Positions 42,030 to 50,852 of a stretch of DNA of 64,000 nt are shown here, piece after piece; the first letter of the stretch is position 1, and each line of letters starts with the position of its first letter. The position numbers were made by a program, and so were the translations under genes. The notes beneath the pieces were generated by a model that was given only the letters and a program-made list of their open reading frames with translations, was not told the DNA's origin and did no database searches. Origin of the DNA: Ferruginibacter yonginensis (GTDB taxonomy: Bacteria > Bacteroidota > Bacteroidia > Chitinophagales > Chitinophagaceae); the NCBI RefSeq assembly GCF_042651465.1, contig NZ_JBHSCZ010000001.1:434001-498000 (forward strand), read 5' to 3'.

Positions 42030-43142
42030 ATGGCACAACAAAACAACGAATCAACACCAGTAAATGCTGCACCTAAAAAGAAAAACTTTGGTTTTATCAT
42101 TGTTTTAATTTTACTAGTGGGTGGTGGTACATGGTTTGGCTTAACAAAATATTTTCATGGCCTACACCATGAAGAAACGGATGATGCTCAAATTGAAGCA
42201 AATATTAGTCCTGTGATTTCAAAAATATCAGGCTATGTATTAGAAGTTAAAGTAAAAGACAATCAGTACGTAAATAAGGGTGATACATTAATGATATTAG
42301 ACCCTCGTGATTTAACGGTTGTTTTACACCAAGCAGAAGCGGCATTGGCTACTGCTAAAAGCAATTTGAATGCATCGCAAGCAAGTAGTGCTGCAGCCAG
42401 CAAAAACATTACCAGCACACAAGCTGCTGTAGCAACTGCCAATGCACAAATTGAAGTAGCAAAAGTAAATGTGCAACGCACTGCACAAGATTTACAGCGC
42501 TATGAAAATTTAATCAAAGATCACTCTGTTACACAACAACAATATGAACAAGTATTGGCTGCAAAGCAAACGGCTGAACGTCAATTACAAGTATTGATTG
42601 ATCAAAAAAACCAAGCTGCTGTACAAACAGGCGTAGTTACTTCTCAATCAAATGCAGTAAGTCAGCAAACGGGTGTAGCTTCTAGTGTAATTAAACAAAG
42701 AGAGGTTGATGTTGAAACTGCAAAATTAAATTTATCATACACAGTTATTACTGCGCCAGAGAGTGGTATCGTTTCAAAAGTACCTGTTCAAAAAGGACAA
42801 TTTTTACAAGCAGGGGCTTCCGTATTTAGTATTGTATTGAGCAATGATAAATGGGTAGTTGCTAATTTTAAAGAAACGCAATACAATAAAATGGTTGAGG
42901 GCCAAAAAGTAATTGTACATGTAGATGCTATTCCCAATCATGATTTTGAAGCAAAGTTGAGTTCGTTTGCGCCAGCAACAGGTGCTCGTTTTGCATTGCT
43001 ACCTCCTGATAATGCCAGCGGCAACTTCGTAAAAGTAGTGCAACGTTTACCTGTAAAAATTGAATTTACCAATAAGGCAGATTCGTTGATTAAAAAATTA
43101 CGCCCCGGTATGAACGTTTTTGTAGATGTTCATTTAGATTAA
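42030..43142 (+). CDS. HlyD/EmrA-family membrane fusion protein
   Basis: One membrane anchor lies at about residues 19-37 (KNFGFIIVLILLVGGGTWFGL). The biotinyl-lipoyl domain halves follow, VSPVI-like SPVISKISGYVLEVKVKDNQYVNKG and TVITAPESGIVSKVPVQKGQF, flanking a coiled-coil hairpin (residues about 100-215). The family connects an inner-membrane transporter to the TolC channel. The EmrA-like arrangement fits the MFS transporter encoded next. Confidence 0.92.
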   Translation: MAQQNNESTPVNAAPKKKNFGFIIVLILLVGGGTWFGLTKYFHGLHHEETDDAQIEANISPVISKISGYVLEVKVKDNQYVNKGDTLMILDPRDLTVVLHQAEAALATAKSNLNASQASSAAASKNITSTQAAVATANAQIEVAKVNVQRTAQDLQRYENLIKDHSVTQQQYEQVLAAKQTAERQLQVLIDQKNQAAVQTGVVTSQSNAVSQQTGVASSVIKQREVDVETAKLNLSYTVITAPESGIVSKVPVQKGQFLQAGASVFSIVLSNDKWVVANFKETQYNKMVEGQKVIVHVDAIPNHDFEAKLSSFAPATGARFALLPPDNASGNFVKVVQRLPVKIEFTNKADSLIKKLRPGMNVFVDVHLD

Positions 43143-43178
43143 CTTCAGCAATACCATTGCTCCAAAAATAATAAGTAT

Positions 43179-44756
43179 ATGATGCAAGAATCATTGGTTG
43201 AATATGGCTCACGTAGGGTAATTATTACCATTACTGCCATATTATGCGCCTTGTTAGAAATTGTAGATACCACTATTGTAAACGTTGCTTTAAACGATAT
43301 GAGGGGTAATTTAGGTGCAACACTTACAGAAGTTGGTTGGGTTATCACTGCCTATGCCATCGGTAATGTTATTATTGTACCCATGACGAGCTGGTTATCG
43401 CAACAATTTGGTCGCCGTAATTATTTTGCAGCATCGGTGATCATATTCACTGTATGTTCTTTTTTATGTGGCAATGCTGATAATATTTGGGAATTAGTAT
43501 TGTTTCGTTTCTTACAAGGTATTGGCGGTGGTGCATTATTGGTTACTTCACAAACTATAATTACCGAAAGTTACCCTATTGAAAAACGAGGCATGGCACA
43601 GGCCATTTATGGTTTGGGAGTTATCATTGGTCCTACTTTAGGCCCACCTTTAGGGGGTTATATTGTAGAAAATTACAGTTGGCCTTACATATTTTACATC
43701 AACATACCTATTGGTGTAGTGGCTACTTTACTCACGTTGCAATTTGTACGTAGCCCTAAATATGCAGCCAAAAAAGCCTTTAATGAAATTGATTGGTTAG
43801 GCATTGGTTTACTTGCTATCACCGTAGGTTCATTACAATATGTACTAGAACGTGGGCATGAAGATGATTGGTTCGAAAGCAGCACCATCGTTTTTTTAAT
43901 TACTGCATCTGTTTTAGGCTTGTTCTTTTTTATATGGAGAGAGTTAAGGTATAAAAACCCCATTGTAGAATTGAGGGTATTAAAAAATGGCAACCTTCGT
44001 ATAGGAACTGTAATGTCGTTTATACTCGGTTTTGGTTTATATGGCTCAACCTTTATTATACCATTGTACACACAAAGTGTGTTGGGGTGGACGGCCTATC
44101 AAGCAGGTGCCTTAATGATACCTGCGGCGGTAATGACAGCTGTAATGATGCCAATGATTGGCAAGCTATTAACCAAAGGCATTAAGCCACAATATTTAGT
44201 GGCGGCTGGTATGTTGGTATTTTTTGTATACAGCTTTTGGGGCTTTAAAATTATTACACCCGATACCGGTAAAGATGATTTCTTTTGGATGTTAATTGCC
44301 CGTGGTGTTGGGTTAGGCTTATTATTTATACCTATTACGGCACTATCATTATCATCATTAAAAGGACAAGAAATTGGACAAGGTGCTGCATTCACTGGCA
44401 TGATGCGACAGCTAGGTGGATCATTTGGAGTAGCCGTTATTACCACTGTTTTGTCACGTCAAAATATGTTACATCGAAATGATTTAGTGGCTAAGTTAAA
44501 TGTAAACAGTTCGGACGTTCAGCAAAGGGTAATCGCTTTACAACAAGGCTTTATAGCAAAAGGTACCCCACCCAATATAGCGTTGAGTGACGCCCATAAA
44601 GTATTAGATTTTGGCATTACCAAACAAGCCGCCGTACTTTCTTATATGGACATATTTTTATACCTCGGTATTATGTTTTTAATATGTTTACCTATTGTGC
44701 TATTTGTAAAACAAAGTAAGTCTGTTGAAAAAGTTGATTTAAGTAGTGCCCATTAA
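43179..44756 (+). CDS. DHA2-family MFS multidrug transporter (EmrB-like)
   Basis: Fourteen hydrophobic segments are expected. Key motifs are the motif A loop GWVITAYAIGNVIIVPMTSWLSQQFGRR, in the loop after helix 2 of the family, and motif C, GLGVIIGPTLGPPLGGYI (near residue 146), which identifies drug/H+ antiporters. The length of 525 aa matches EmrB. It is the inner-membrane component of the EmrAB-TolC type pump encoded by this four-gene operon. Substrates cannot be inferred from the sequence. A terminator follows 27 nt downstream. Confidence 0.93.
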   Translation: MMQESLVEYGSRRVIITITAILCALLEIVDTTIVNVALNDMRGNLGATLTEVGWVITAYAIGNVIIVPMTSWLSQQFGRRNYFAASVIIFTVCSFLCGNADNIWELVLFRFLQGIGGGALLVTSQTIITESYPIEKRGMAQAIYGLGVIIGPTLGPPLGGYIVENYSWPYIFYINIPIGVVATLLTLQFVRSPKYAAKKAFNEIDWLGIGLLAITVGSLQYVLERGHEDDWFESSTIVFLITASVLGLFFFIWRELRYKNPIVELRVLKNGNLRIGTVMSFILGFGLYGSTFIIPLYTQSVLGWTAYQAGALMIPAAVMTAVMMPMIGKLLTKGIKPQYLVAAGMLVFFVYSFWGFKIITPDTGKDDFFWMLIARGVGLGLLFIPITALSLSSLKGQEIGQGAAFTGMMRQLGGSFGVAVITTVLSRQNMLHRNDLVAKLNVNSSDVQQRVIALQQGFIAKGTPPNIALSDAHKVLDFGITKQAAVLSYMDIFLYLGIMFLICLPIVLFVKQSKSVEKVDLSSAH

Positions 44757-44783
44757 AAACCAATAATAACCTTAAGCAATAAG

Positions 44784-44816
44784 CCTGTAAGGTTCTTAAA
44801 CCTTATAGGTTTTTTA
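44784..44816 (+). terminator. Terminator of the efflux operon
   Basis: CCTGTAAGGTT and AACCTTATAGG pair with one G-T mismatch around a 4-nt loop and are followed by TTTTTT. Confidence 0.85.
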
Positions 44817-44834
44817 TGTTAATTTTTAATTGAA

Positions 44835-44937
44835 GGGGCGTTCGGCCGTTGCAAAGTAGCAGCAGTTGTTCCGGCTATTCGCTGTACCTTCACCGCAAAG
44901 GCGGTTTCGGTGCCGCTGCTATCCGGCAGCCCATGAG
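44835..44937 (+). repeat. GC-rich dispersed repeat, copy 2
   Basis: Shares six ordered sequence blocks with the reverse complement of 24175-24279 (GCAGCAGTTGT, GGCTATTC, CTGTACCT, CCGCA, GGTGCCG, CTATCC). It contains an internal hairpin CACCGC-AAAG-GCGGT. It is GC-richer than the neighbourhood and lies between two terminated genes. The remaining sequence up to the aquaporin stop shows nothing else. Confidence 0.7.
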
Positions 44938-45050
44938 CGGTAGTACTATGGTCATCAATATGCTTTGATAATACATTTATAAATTCGGAGTATATTCAGA
45001 TTGATGTTCAAGTTTCCGAACAGATAAAAGACTGCCTAATGCTCTTCCAT

Positions 45051-45698
45051 TCACTTTTGTTGATGCAACAAATAAGTATATAAATAACTGGCTGAAATAG
45101 TACCGAGTATTGGTGCTACCGTATAAAGCCACCAACATTGATAATGCCCTCCTACAATAGCCGGTGCTAATGAACGTATAGGGTTTACTGAACCGCCTGA
45201 GATGGGTCCGGCTACAAACACAATCACAATAACACACAAACCAATTACTATACCTGCCAACTGTTTATTGTTGTTTGAAGACAAGGCTACATTTACAATC
45301 ACTGTCATTAACAAAAAAGTAGCTATAAATTCCATTATAAATGATTGTAAAACGGTGCCACTTGGTAACGTAGCACCCAACATATCATTGGTAGGAAACA
45401 ATATTTTTAAAGTAATACTAGCCGCTATACCACCCACAAACTGACTGATGATATATGGCAATAAATCACTCAACGGCATTTTTTTAATACAAGCTAAAGC
45501 AATGCTAACCGCAGGGTTCATGTGTGCGCCAGATACGTTACCAAAGCTGTAAATCATACACACCACAATAAACCCAAAACTGAGTGCAATACCTACCAAA
45601 CCTACTGCACCATTGGTTTGTTCGTTTACAATAACTGAACCTGTACCAATAAACACCAAAAAATAAGTGCACAAAAATTCACTGATATATTTTTTCAT
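45051..45698 (-). CDS. MIP-family aquaporin/glycerol channel
   Basis: Six membrane helices and two half-helices define an aquaporin. The first loop carries the canonical NPA (residues 61-63, GAHMNPAVS). The second reads NPI (172-174) followed by R175, in SGGSVNPIRSLAPAI, an Ala to Ile change in the second NPA motif. The conserved arginine after it is kept. The channel conducts water and possibly small neutral solutes. The length of 215 aa is slightly short, as in many bacterial aquaporins. It lies beside the CYTH gene but is not clearly in an operon with it. Confidence 0.88.
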   Translation of the reverse strand: MKKYISEFLCTYFLVFIGTGSVIVNEQTNGAVGLVGIALSFGFIVVCMIYSFGNVSGAHMNPAVSIALACIKKMPLSDLLPYIISQFVGGIAASITLKILFPTNDMLGATLPSGTVLQSFIMEFIATFLLMTVIVNVALSSNNNKQLAGIVIGLCVIVIVFVAGPISGGSVNPIRSLAPAIVGGHYQCWWLYTVAPILGTISASYLYTYLLHQQK

Positions 45699-45746
45699 GA
45701 AAGGAGCTTACTTATAATATGAAAATGGCATCATCCATTGTATTTA

Positions 45747-46262
45747 CTATGTTGCCAGCATCATATCACTATACGATACCGTAATAAAATCTGCAGGTTG
45801 TACCTCAAAAAAATTTATATAATGGTCGCATTGTGTTTGTAATTGTTGCTTGCTAATGCTACCATCATCATCAATGGCCTCTACTTCTAAAAAAGTGCCC
45901 AAGCCTTGCACCCTATCAAAATGAAATTTTACATTATCAACAAAGTAAATTTTACGTGCTTTTTCTACAATTATTTTAATACCATGTAGCTTTAGTAATA
46001 TTTTTTTGAGTGCATCATCGGGTTGGTGTTTATACAGCAAAATATCCGATTGTTTACTACCAGTGCTATTGGCCCTATCGTACCAAATTAATGCATTTTC
46101 TATATTGCCTTCACGTAATTTTAAACGCCCAATAGTAACATTATAATAGGTATCTTTTTGATGATCTGTACCGATAAACCGTGGGTTTAAGGTAAGCAAT
46201 TTTGCTTCTAAACTTTCTAAGTTATGAGCCCTTGCTTTAAACTCAATATTTAAATGTGTCAT
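45747..46262 (-). CDS. CYTH-domain (class IV adenylate cyclase-like / thiamine triphosphatase-like) protein
   Basis: The 171-aa protein begins NIEFKARAHN, the E-x-E/K-x-K/R strand that opens CYTH tunnels. Conserved charged strands follow (YYNVTIGRLKLREG, VEKARKIYFVDNVKFHFDRVQGLGTFLEVEAI) with acidic residues near residue 140 that bind metal. CYTH enzymes act on triphosphate substrates; the CyaB-type binds ATP, and others hydrolyse thiamine triphosphate or inorganic triphosphate. The ATG at 46262 is preferred over a TTG two codons upstream. The substrate is not known. Confidence 0.8.
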   Translation of the reverse strand: MTHLNIEFKARAHNLESLEAKLLTLNPRFIGTDHQKDTYYNVTIGRLKLREGNIENALIWYDRANSTGSKQSDILLYKHQPDDALKKILLKLHGIKIIVEKARKIYFVDNVKFHFDRVQGLGTFLEVEAIDDDGSISKQQLQTQCDHYINFFEVQPADFITVSYSDMMLAT

Positions 46263-46274
46263 AATCAAGTTGAT

Positions 46275-46300
46275 AAAAAACCCTCCGCTTTGGAGGGTTT
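46275..46300 (-). terminator. Terminator of the DUF805 gene
   Basis: AAACCCTCC and GGAGGGTTT form a 9-bp stem with a 5-nt loop, followed on the minus strand by T residues. Confidence 0.85.
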
Positions 46301-46306
46301 AAAAAT

Positions 46307-46696
46307 TTATATATTTTTTCCGATTGCTTCTATTTCATCTTCCATCTCTGGTCTTTTAGGGTCACTACCATATTCGTTACTACCCATATCACCTTCAGTA
46401 CAAACTAATATTAAATTATAAATTGGTATAAGTATAAACCAGCCACTTTTACCAACATCATGCACACGCCTAACTGCCACTGCTAAGTTTGGTAAAAGTA
46501 AAGCTAGTGAAGTAGTGGTACCAAGTATACCTACATCTTCAGGTCCTTTACCAAAAATTGCAACATCTATAATGCCTGCAACAATACCAATTAAAATATT
46601 AAATAGAAAAAACCACCAGTATTCACTACGCCTTGCTCTACCATTAAAATTTGCATAATTGTTTAAACATTTTTTTACTGCGTCAATAAAATTCAT
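46307..46696 (-). CDS. DUF805 membrane protein
   Basis: The 129-aa protein contains the DUF805 signature GRARRSEYWWFFLFNILIG (residues 20-38), three or four hydrophobic segments and the typical VRRVHDVGKSGWFILIPIY block (residues 74-92). The C-terminal tail is polar and acidic. DUF805 proteins are membrane proteins of unknown function, often stress-associated. It has its own terminator and no recognised partner. Confidence 0.85.
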   Translation of the reverse strand: MNFIDAVKKCLNNYANFNGRARRSEYWWFFLFNILIGIVAGIIDVAIFGKGPEDVGILGTTTSLALLLPNLAVAVRRVHDVGKSGWFILIPIYNLILVCTEGDMGSNEYGSDPKRPEMEDEIEAIGKNI

Positions 46697-46773
46697 GATA
46701 AAAAATTTAAGTTAATATTAGTTGAATAGCAATTATACAATTTTATTTTATGGTAATTAAAATTTTTACTCAC

Positions 46774-46806
46774 AAAAAAGCCACCTTGCAAATGCAAAGT
46801 GGCTTC
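46774..46806 (-). terminator. Terminator of groESL
   Basis: GCCACCTTGCA and TGCAAAGTGGC form an interrupted stem near 46780-46803, with a T-tract on the minus strand, 28 nt after the groEL stop. Confidence 0.75.
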
Positions 46807-46830
46807 TTTTTTATTACCGACGAATTTATT

Positions 46831-48468
46831 TTAGTAGCCCATGCCGCCCATATCAGGTGCGCCGTGGCTGTGTGGAGCTTCTTCTTTTGGCTTATCAGCA
46901 ATTACACACTCTGTAGTAAGTAACATGCCTGCAATTGAAGCTGCATTTTCTAATGCTACCCTACTCACTTTAGTTGGGTCAATGATACCTGCTTTAAACA
47001 TTGAGCTTTCATATTGCTCTGTTCTTGCATTGTAACCATAATCGCCTTTGCCATTTTTAATAGCTTCTACTACAATTGAACCATCAACACCTGCGTTTGC
47101 AGTAATAATGCGGATTGGCTCTTCAATAGCACGACGTACAATAGCCATACCTGTAGCTTCATCAGCAATTTGACCTTTTACTTTTGCTTCTAAACTTGCC
47201 AATGCACGTATGTAAGCAACACCACCACCAGGTACAATACCTTCTTCAACCGCTGCTCTTGTTGCATGTAATGCATCATCCATACGGTCTTTTTTCTCTT
47301 TCATTTCAACCTCGGTGGTTGCACCAACGTACAATACGGCTACACCGCCAGCTAATTTAGCCAAACGTTCTTGTAGTTTTTCTTTATCGTATTCTGATGT
47401 AGTATTTTCTACTTGTGCTTTAATTTGATTTACCCTTGCAGTAATATCTGCTTTTTTACCTTTACCACCTACAATGGTAGTATTATCTTTATCAATAGTT
47501 ACAGATGCAGCTTGACCTAAAGTAGCCAACTCTACCCCTTCTAACTTATGACCTAACTCTTCACTAACAACAGTACCTGCTGTTAAAATAGCGATGTCGG
47601 TCATCATTTCTTTTCTTCTATCACCAAAGCCAGGTGCTTTTACTGCAGCTACTTTTAAAGTACCACGTAATTTATTAACTACTAATGTAGCCAATGCTTC
47701 ACCTTCTAAATCTTCAGCAATAATTAATAACGGACGACCACTTTGTGCAACTTTTTCTAAGATGTGCAAAATATCTTTCATTGCACTGATTTTCTTATCA
47801 AAAATTAAAATGTAAGGGCTTTGTAATTCCACTTGCATTTTTTCGCTATTGGTTACAAAGTATGGTGAAATATAACCTCTATCAAATTGCATACCTTCTA
47901 CAATATCAACCGTAGTATCAGTACCTTTTGCTTCTTCAACCGTAATAACACCTTCTTTACCAACTTTTACAAACGCCTCGGCAATTAATTTACCAATGGT
48001 TTCGTCGTTATTAGCAGAAATAGTAGCAACTTGTTGAATTTTTTTAGCATCGTTGCCAACAGTTTGGCTTTGTGATCTTAAATTTTCAACAATTAATGAA
48101 ACTGCTTTATCAATACCACGTTTTAAATCCATTGGGTTAGCACCAGCAGCCACCATTTTTAAACCTTCGCTAATAATCGCTTGCGCTAATACAGTAGCAG
48201 TTGTAGTACCATCACCAGCAATTTCTGCTGTTTTAGAGGCTACTTCTTTTACCATTTGAGCACCCATGTTTTCAATTGGGTCTTCTAATTCAATTTCTTT
48301 AGCAACGCTTACACCATCTTTTGTAACTGAAGGTGCACCAAATTTTTTCTCAATAACAACGTTACGACCTTTTGGTCCTAATGTTACTTTTACCGCATTG
48401 GCAAGGGTATCAACCCCTTTCTTCATTTTATTTCTTGCTTCAATATCGAAGTAAATTATTTTAGACAT
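46831..48468 (-). CDS. groL: Chaperonin GroEL (60 kDa)
   Basis: GroEL forms the tetradecameric chamber that folds proteins with GroES. The N-terminal block VTLGPKGRNVVIEKKFG, the ATP-binding GDGTTTATVLAQ (residues about 86-97) and the segment GGVAVLYVGATTEVEMKEKKDR are present. The C-terminal tail ends in GAPDMGGMGY, a short GGM-type tail preceded by HSHG. The length of 545 aa is standard. It is the second gene of the groES-groEL operon. Confidence 0.98.
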   Translation of the reverse strand: MSKIIYFDIEARNKMKKGVDTLANAVKVTLGPKGRNVVIEKKFGAPSVTKDGVSVAKEIELEDPIENMGAQMVKEVASKTAEIAGDGTTTATVLAQAIISEGLKMVAAGANPMDLKRGIDKAVSLIVENLRSQSQTVGNDAKKIQQVATISANNDETIGKLIAEAFVKVGKEGVITVEEAKGTDTTVDIVEGMQFDRGYISPYFVTNSEKMQVELQSPYILIFDKKISAMKDILHILEKVAQSGRPLLIIAEDLEGEALATLVVNKLRGTLKVAAVKAPGFGDRRKEMMTDIAILTAGTVVSEELGHKLEGVELATLGQAASVTIDKDNTTIVGGKGKKADITARVNQIKAQVENTTSEYDKEKLQERLAKLAGGVAVLYVGATTEVEMKEKKDRMDDALHATRAAVEEGIVPGGGVAYIRALASLEAKVKGQIADEATGMAIVRRAIEEPIRIITANAGVDGSIVVEAIKNGKGDYGYNARTEQYESSMFKAGIIDPTKVSRVALENAASIAGMLLTTECVIADKPKEEAPHSHGAPDMGGMGY

Positions 48469-48517
48469 TTTATTGTTTTATTTTATGTGTTTAATAAATG
48501 TTGGTTCGTTACAAAGC

Positions 48518-48805
48518 TTATACAATTGCTAAAATGTCGCTTTCTCTCATGATAAGGTAATCTAAACCTTCAATTGAAATTTCTGTACCAGCATATTTGC
48601 CATACAAAACGGTGTCACCTGCTTTTACTGTAACAGGTTCATCAGCCTTACCAGGGCCAGCAGCGATAACAACTCCTCTTGATGGTTTTTCTTTAGCTGT
48701 ATCAGGAATAATGATACCTCCAGCAGATTTTTCTTCTGCAGCAGCAGGTTTTACAATAACCCTGTCGTGAAGCGGCGTAATGTTGAGCTTCTTTGAATTA
48801 GCCAT
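48518..48805 (-). CDS. groS: Co-chaperonin GroES (10 kDa)
   Basis: GroES is the heptameric lid of the GroEL chamber. The 95-aa sequence shows LHDRVIVKPAAAEEKSAGGI, the GroEL-contacting mobile loop around residues 23-33, and VLYGKYAGTEISIEGLDYLI. It starts the operon and lies 49 nt before groL. Upstream I found no CIRCE element, so heat control in this organism probably uses another signal. Confidence 0.97.
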   Translation of the reverse strand: MANSKKLNITPLHDRVIVKPAAAEEKSAGGIIIPDTAKEKPSRGVVIAAGPGKADEPVTVKAGDTVLYGKYAGTEISIEGLDYLIMRESDILAIV

Positions 48806-48989
48806 AATTTATTTTTTTTGTTATTTAAATGAATAAATAGATAAGTACTGCCACAGCATCATATATTATACCAAAGCAATGATTGCGTATTGTTGTCACA
48901 TTTTATACGGTGTTTGTCAAATTTTCCATTACAAACAAGACAATTTTGCAGTATATAATATTTTACAAGGTAATGAAACATGAATACCT

Positions 48990-48997
48990 TAATTTTG
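48990..48997 (+). promoter_or_regulatory. -7 promoter element of the nusB operon
   Basis: TAATTTTG matches TAnnTTTG and lies 27 nt before the ATG of nusB. A -33 element is not clear. Confidence 0.45.
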
Positions 48998-49024
48998 CGC
49001 CTTCATTAAAGGTTTTTTGAAACG

Positions 49025-49954
49025 ATGCTAAGCAGAAGAAACATCAGGGTTAAAGTGATGCAGACCTTATACGCATTAGATAGTTTGAGTGATCAAACTA
49101 AACCGGGGGAACCCATTTCCATTCTCAATAAAAAAATAGATCAAAGCAAACAACTGTTTACCTATTTAGTGTATTTCATAACTGAAACAGCTCGTTATGC
49201 TGAAACAGATGCAAATAAAAAAGCTAGTAAAAACTTACCAACTGCTGCCGATTTAGCTACCAATACTAAAATTGCTGGTAACGAAATTTTATGGAAGATT
49301 GTAGAAGACATTTCATTTAAAGGCACTGTAAATGAATTAAAAGCACACTTGTTAATTGACCAAGATTTGCTTAAAAAAACATACAGAAATTTGATTGAAA
49401 CACCCGAGTATATTGAATACATTGAGGAACAGTCGAGAGATAAAAAAAGTGAAAAGAAGATGTTAGAATTTATTTTCACTGATTTAATGTTACCAAACGA
49501 AGACTTCATCAACCATATTGAGGAGCATTTTATTAATTGGGATGATGATGCTGAAATGATGCACTCTTTAGTACTGAGTTATTTGAGCAAACCTGGTCAA
49601 CAAAATTTTCAAGATTTTTTAAGTGCCGAAAAACGCCAATTCGCAAAAGATTTATTGCTGACCGTTCTAGACAAAACGGAACAAACGTTGGAGTTAATTA
49701 AGCCGAAGTTAAAAAACTGGGATGCTGATCGTATTGCATCACTCGATTTAATTTTGTTACAAATGGGCGTTTGCGAATTTTTATATTTTGAAACCATACC
49801 CACCAAAGTAACGATTAATGAGTACATTGATTTGGCAAAGGCTTACAGTACGCCTCAAAGCGGTCAATTTGTAAATGGTTTGTTAGATAATATTCACAAG
49901 GAATTGCAAGCCGCTAATAAATTAGATAAAAGAAATTTTAAAGACGCAAAATAA
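49025..49954 (+). CDS. nusB: Transcription antitermination factor NusB (long form)
   Basis: The helical NusB domain is recognised by its opening MLSRRNIRVKVMQTLYALD and by the C-terminal block DRIASLDLILLQMGVCEFLYFETIPTKVTINEYIDLAKAY, conserved across the family. NusB with NusE binds boxA RNA during rRNA transcription. The length of 309 aa is about twice that of E. coli (139 aa) because of an inserted helical region in the middle (residues about 65-200); such long forms are usual in Bacteroidota. It is first in a nusB-DUF1573-yajC transcript. Confidence 0.9.
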   Translation: MLSRRNIRVKVMQTLYALDSLSDQTKPGEPISILNKKIDQSKQLFTYLVYFITETARYAETDANKKASKNLPTAADLATNTKIAGNEILWKIVEDISFKGTVNELKAHLLIDQDLLKKTYRNLIETPEYIEYIEEQSRDKKSEKKMLEFIFTDLMLPNEDFINHIEEHFINWDDDAEMMHSLVLSYLSKPGQQNFQDFLSAEKRQFAKDLLLTVLDKTEQTLELIKPKLKNWDADRIASLDLILLQMGVCEFLYFETIPTKVTINEYIDLAKAYSTPQSGQFVNGLLDNIHKELQAANKLDKRNFKDAK

Positions 49955-49960
49955 ACGAAC

Positions 49961-50404
49961 ATGCATAAATTATTATTTTCAGCTGTTGTTGTTGCTGCTT
50001 TTATAACGAGTTGCAACGTACGCAAACAAGATAAACTAGCTCCCGAAAAGCCGCTTACCCAACAAACAGTAATTACCAACCCAACAACAGTGAAGGTAAT
50101 TGACTCAGCATATAATTTTGGAAAGGTTGCAGAAGGTGGCGTTGTAGAATATAATTACCGATTTATTAATACCGGGCAAAAACCTTTAATTATTACAAAC
50201 GCAACGGCTAGCTGCGGTTGTACCGTACCAGAAAAGCCTGAAAAACCAATTGAACCAGGTGATACAGGTTATATTAAAGTGAAGTTCAATAGCGAAAATC
50301 GTGTAGGGCAAGCACACAAAACAGTCACTGTATTATCAAATGCTGAACCTGCTTTTCCAGAGCTTTTACTAACAGGAGAAGTAACAGAAAAAACCAAAAA
50401 ATAA
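49961..50404 (+). CDS. DUF1573-family lipoprotein
   Basis: The lipobox ITSC gives a lipidated cysteine (C18). The rest is a DUF1573 Ig-like domain with the block AYNFGKVAEGGVVEYNYRF, followed by INTGQKPLIITNATASCGCTVPE, in which cysteines are conserved, and VKFNSENRVGQAHKTVTVLSN near the end. These proteins are common on Bacteroidota envelopes and resemble cadherin-like/ASPM folds; their function is unknown. It lies 6 nt after nusB and 39 nt before yajC. Confidence 0.85.
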   Translation: MHKLLFSAVVVAAFITSCNVRKQDKLAPEKPLTQQTVITNPTTVKVIDSAYNFGKVAEGGVVEYNYRFINTGQKPLIITNATASCGCTVPEKPEKPIEPGDTGYIKVKFNSENRVGQAHKTVTVLSNAEPAFPELLLTGEVTEKTKK

Positions 50405-50443
50405 TTTTTAATACAAACGCTTTTAAGCACAAAATCAACTATA

Positions 50444-50773
50444 ATGTTACAAACATTTTTTTTACAAGCAACTGCAACAACTTCAACTTGGACGACCCCT
50501 ATTATGATGGGCGGTATGATTTTAGTTTTCTATTTTTTTATGATTCGTCCGCAATCAAAAAAAGCTAAAGAACAAAAAAAGTTTATTACTGAATTACAAA
50601 AAGGTGATAAAATTGTTACCATTGCTGGTATACATGGCACAATCAATAAAATGAATGAAGACGGTACTTTGTTACTAGAAACGAGCCCTGGTAGTTATAT
50701 GAAAATTGAAAAAAGTACAATCAGTATGGAGTGGACGGCGAACATCAATAAAGTAAATACTCCAGCAAAATAA
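50444..50773 (+). CDS. yajC: Preprotein translocase subunit YajC
   Basis: A single N-terminal membrane helix (residues 19-39, PIMMGGMILVFYFFMIRPQ) ends in the signature FFMIRPQSKKAKEQKKF. A small beta domain follows (KGDKIVTIAGIHGTINKM). YajC associates with SecDF-YidC at the translocon. secDF is encoded 2.3 kb downstream in this window, which fits its role. Confidence 0.93.
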   Translation: MLQTFFLQATATTSTWTTPIMMGGMILVFYFFMIRPQSKKAKEQKKFITELQKGDKIVTIAGIHGTINKMNEDGTLLLETSPGSYMKIEKSTISMEWTANINKVNTPAK

Positions 50774-50791
50774 TTACTCCTATTTAATTTT

Positions 50792-50833
50792 AAAAAGACG
50801 AAGCAACATTTAAAGATGTTATTCGTCTTTTTT
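50792..50833 (+). terminator. Terminator after yajC
   Basis: AAAAAGACGAA and TTCGTCTTTTT form an outer stem with an inner AACAT/ATGTT pairing, ending in T residues. Confidence 0.8.
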
Positions 50834-50852
50834 ATTTTTAATACATTTACAC

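Noticed and set aside
43694..44446. Minus-strand ORFs of 125 and 115 aa inside the MFS transporter
   Set aside because: Antisense to hydrophobic coding sequence; no independent support.
44835..44937. Second tRNA or riboswitch in the GC-rich spacer
   Set aside because: No cloverleaf or known aptamer pattern; the sequence instead matches the other dispersed repeat copy.
48806..49024. CIRCE heat-shock operator upstream of groES
   Set aside because: The TTAGCACTC-N9-GAGTGCTAA palindrome is not present in the spacer; only ordinary AT-rich sequence is seen.
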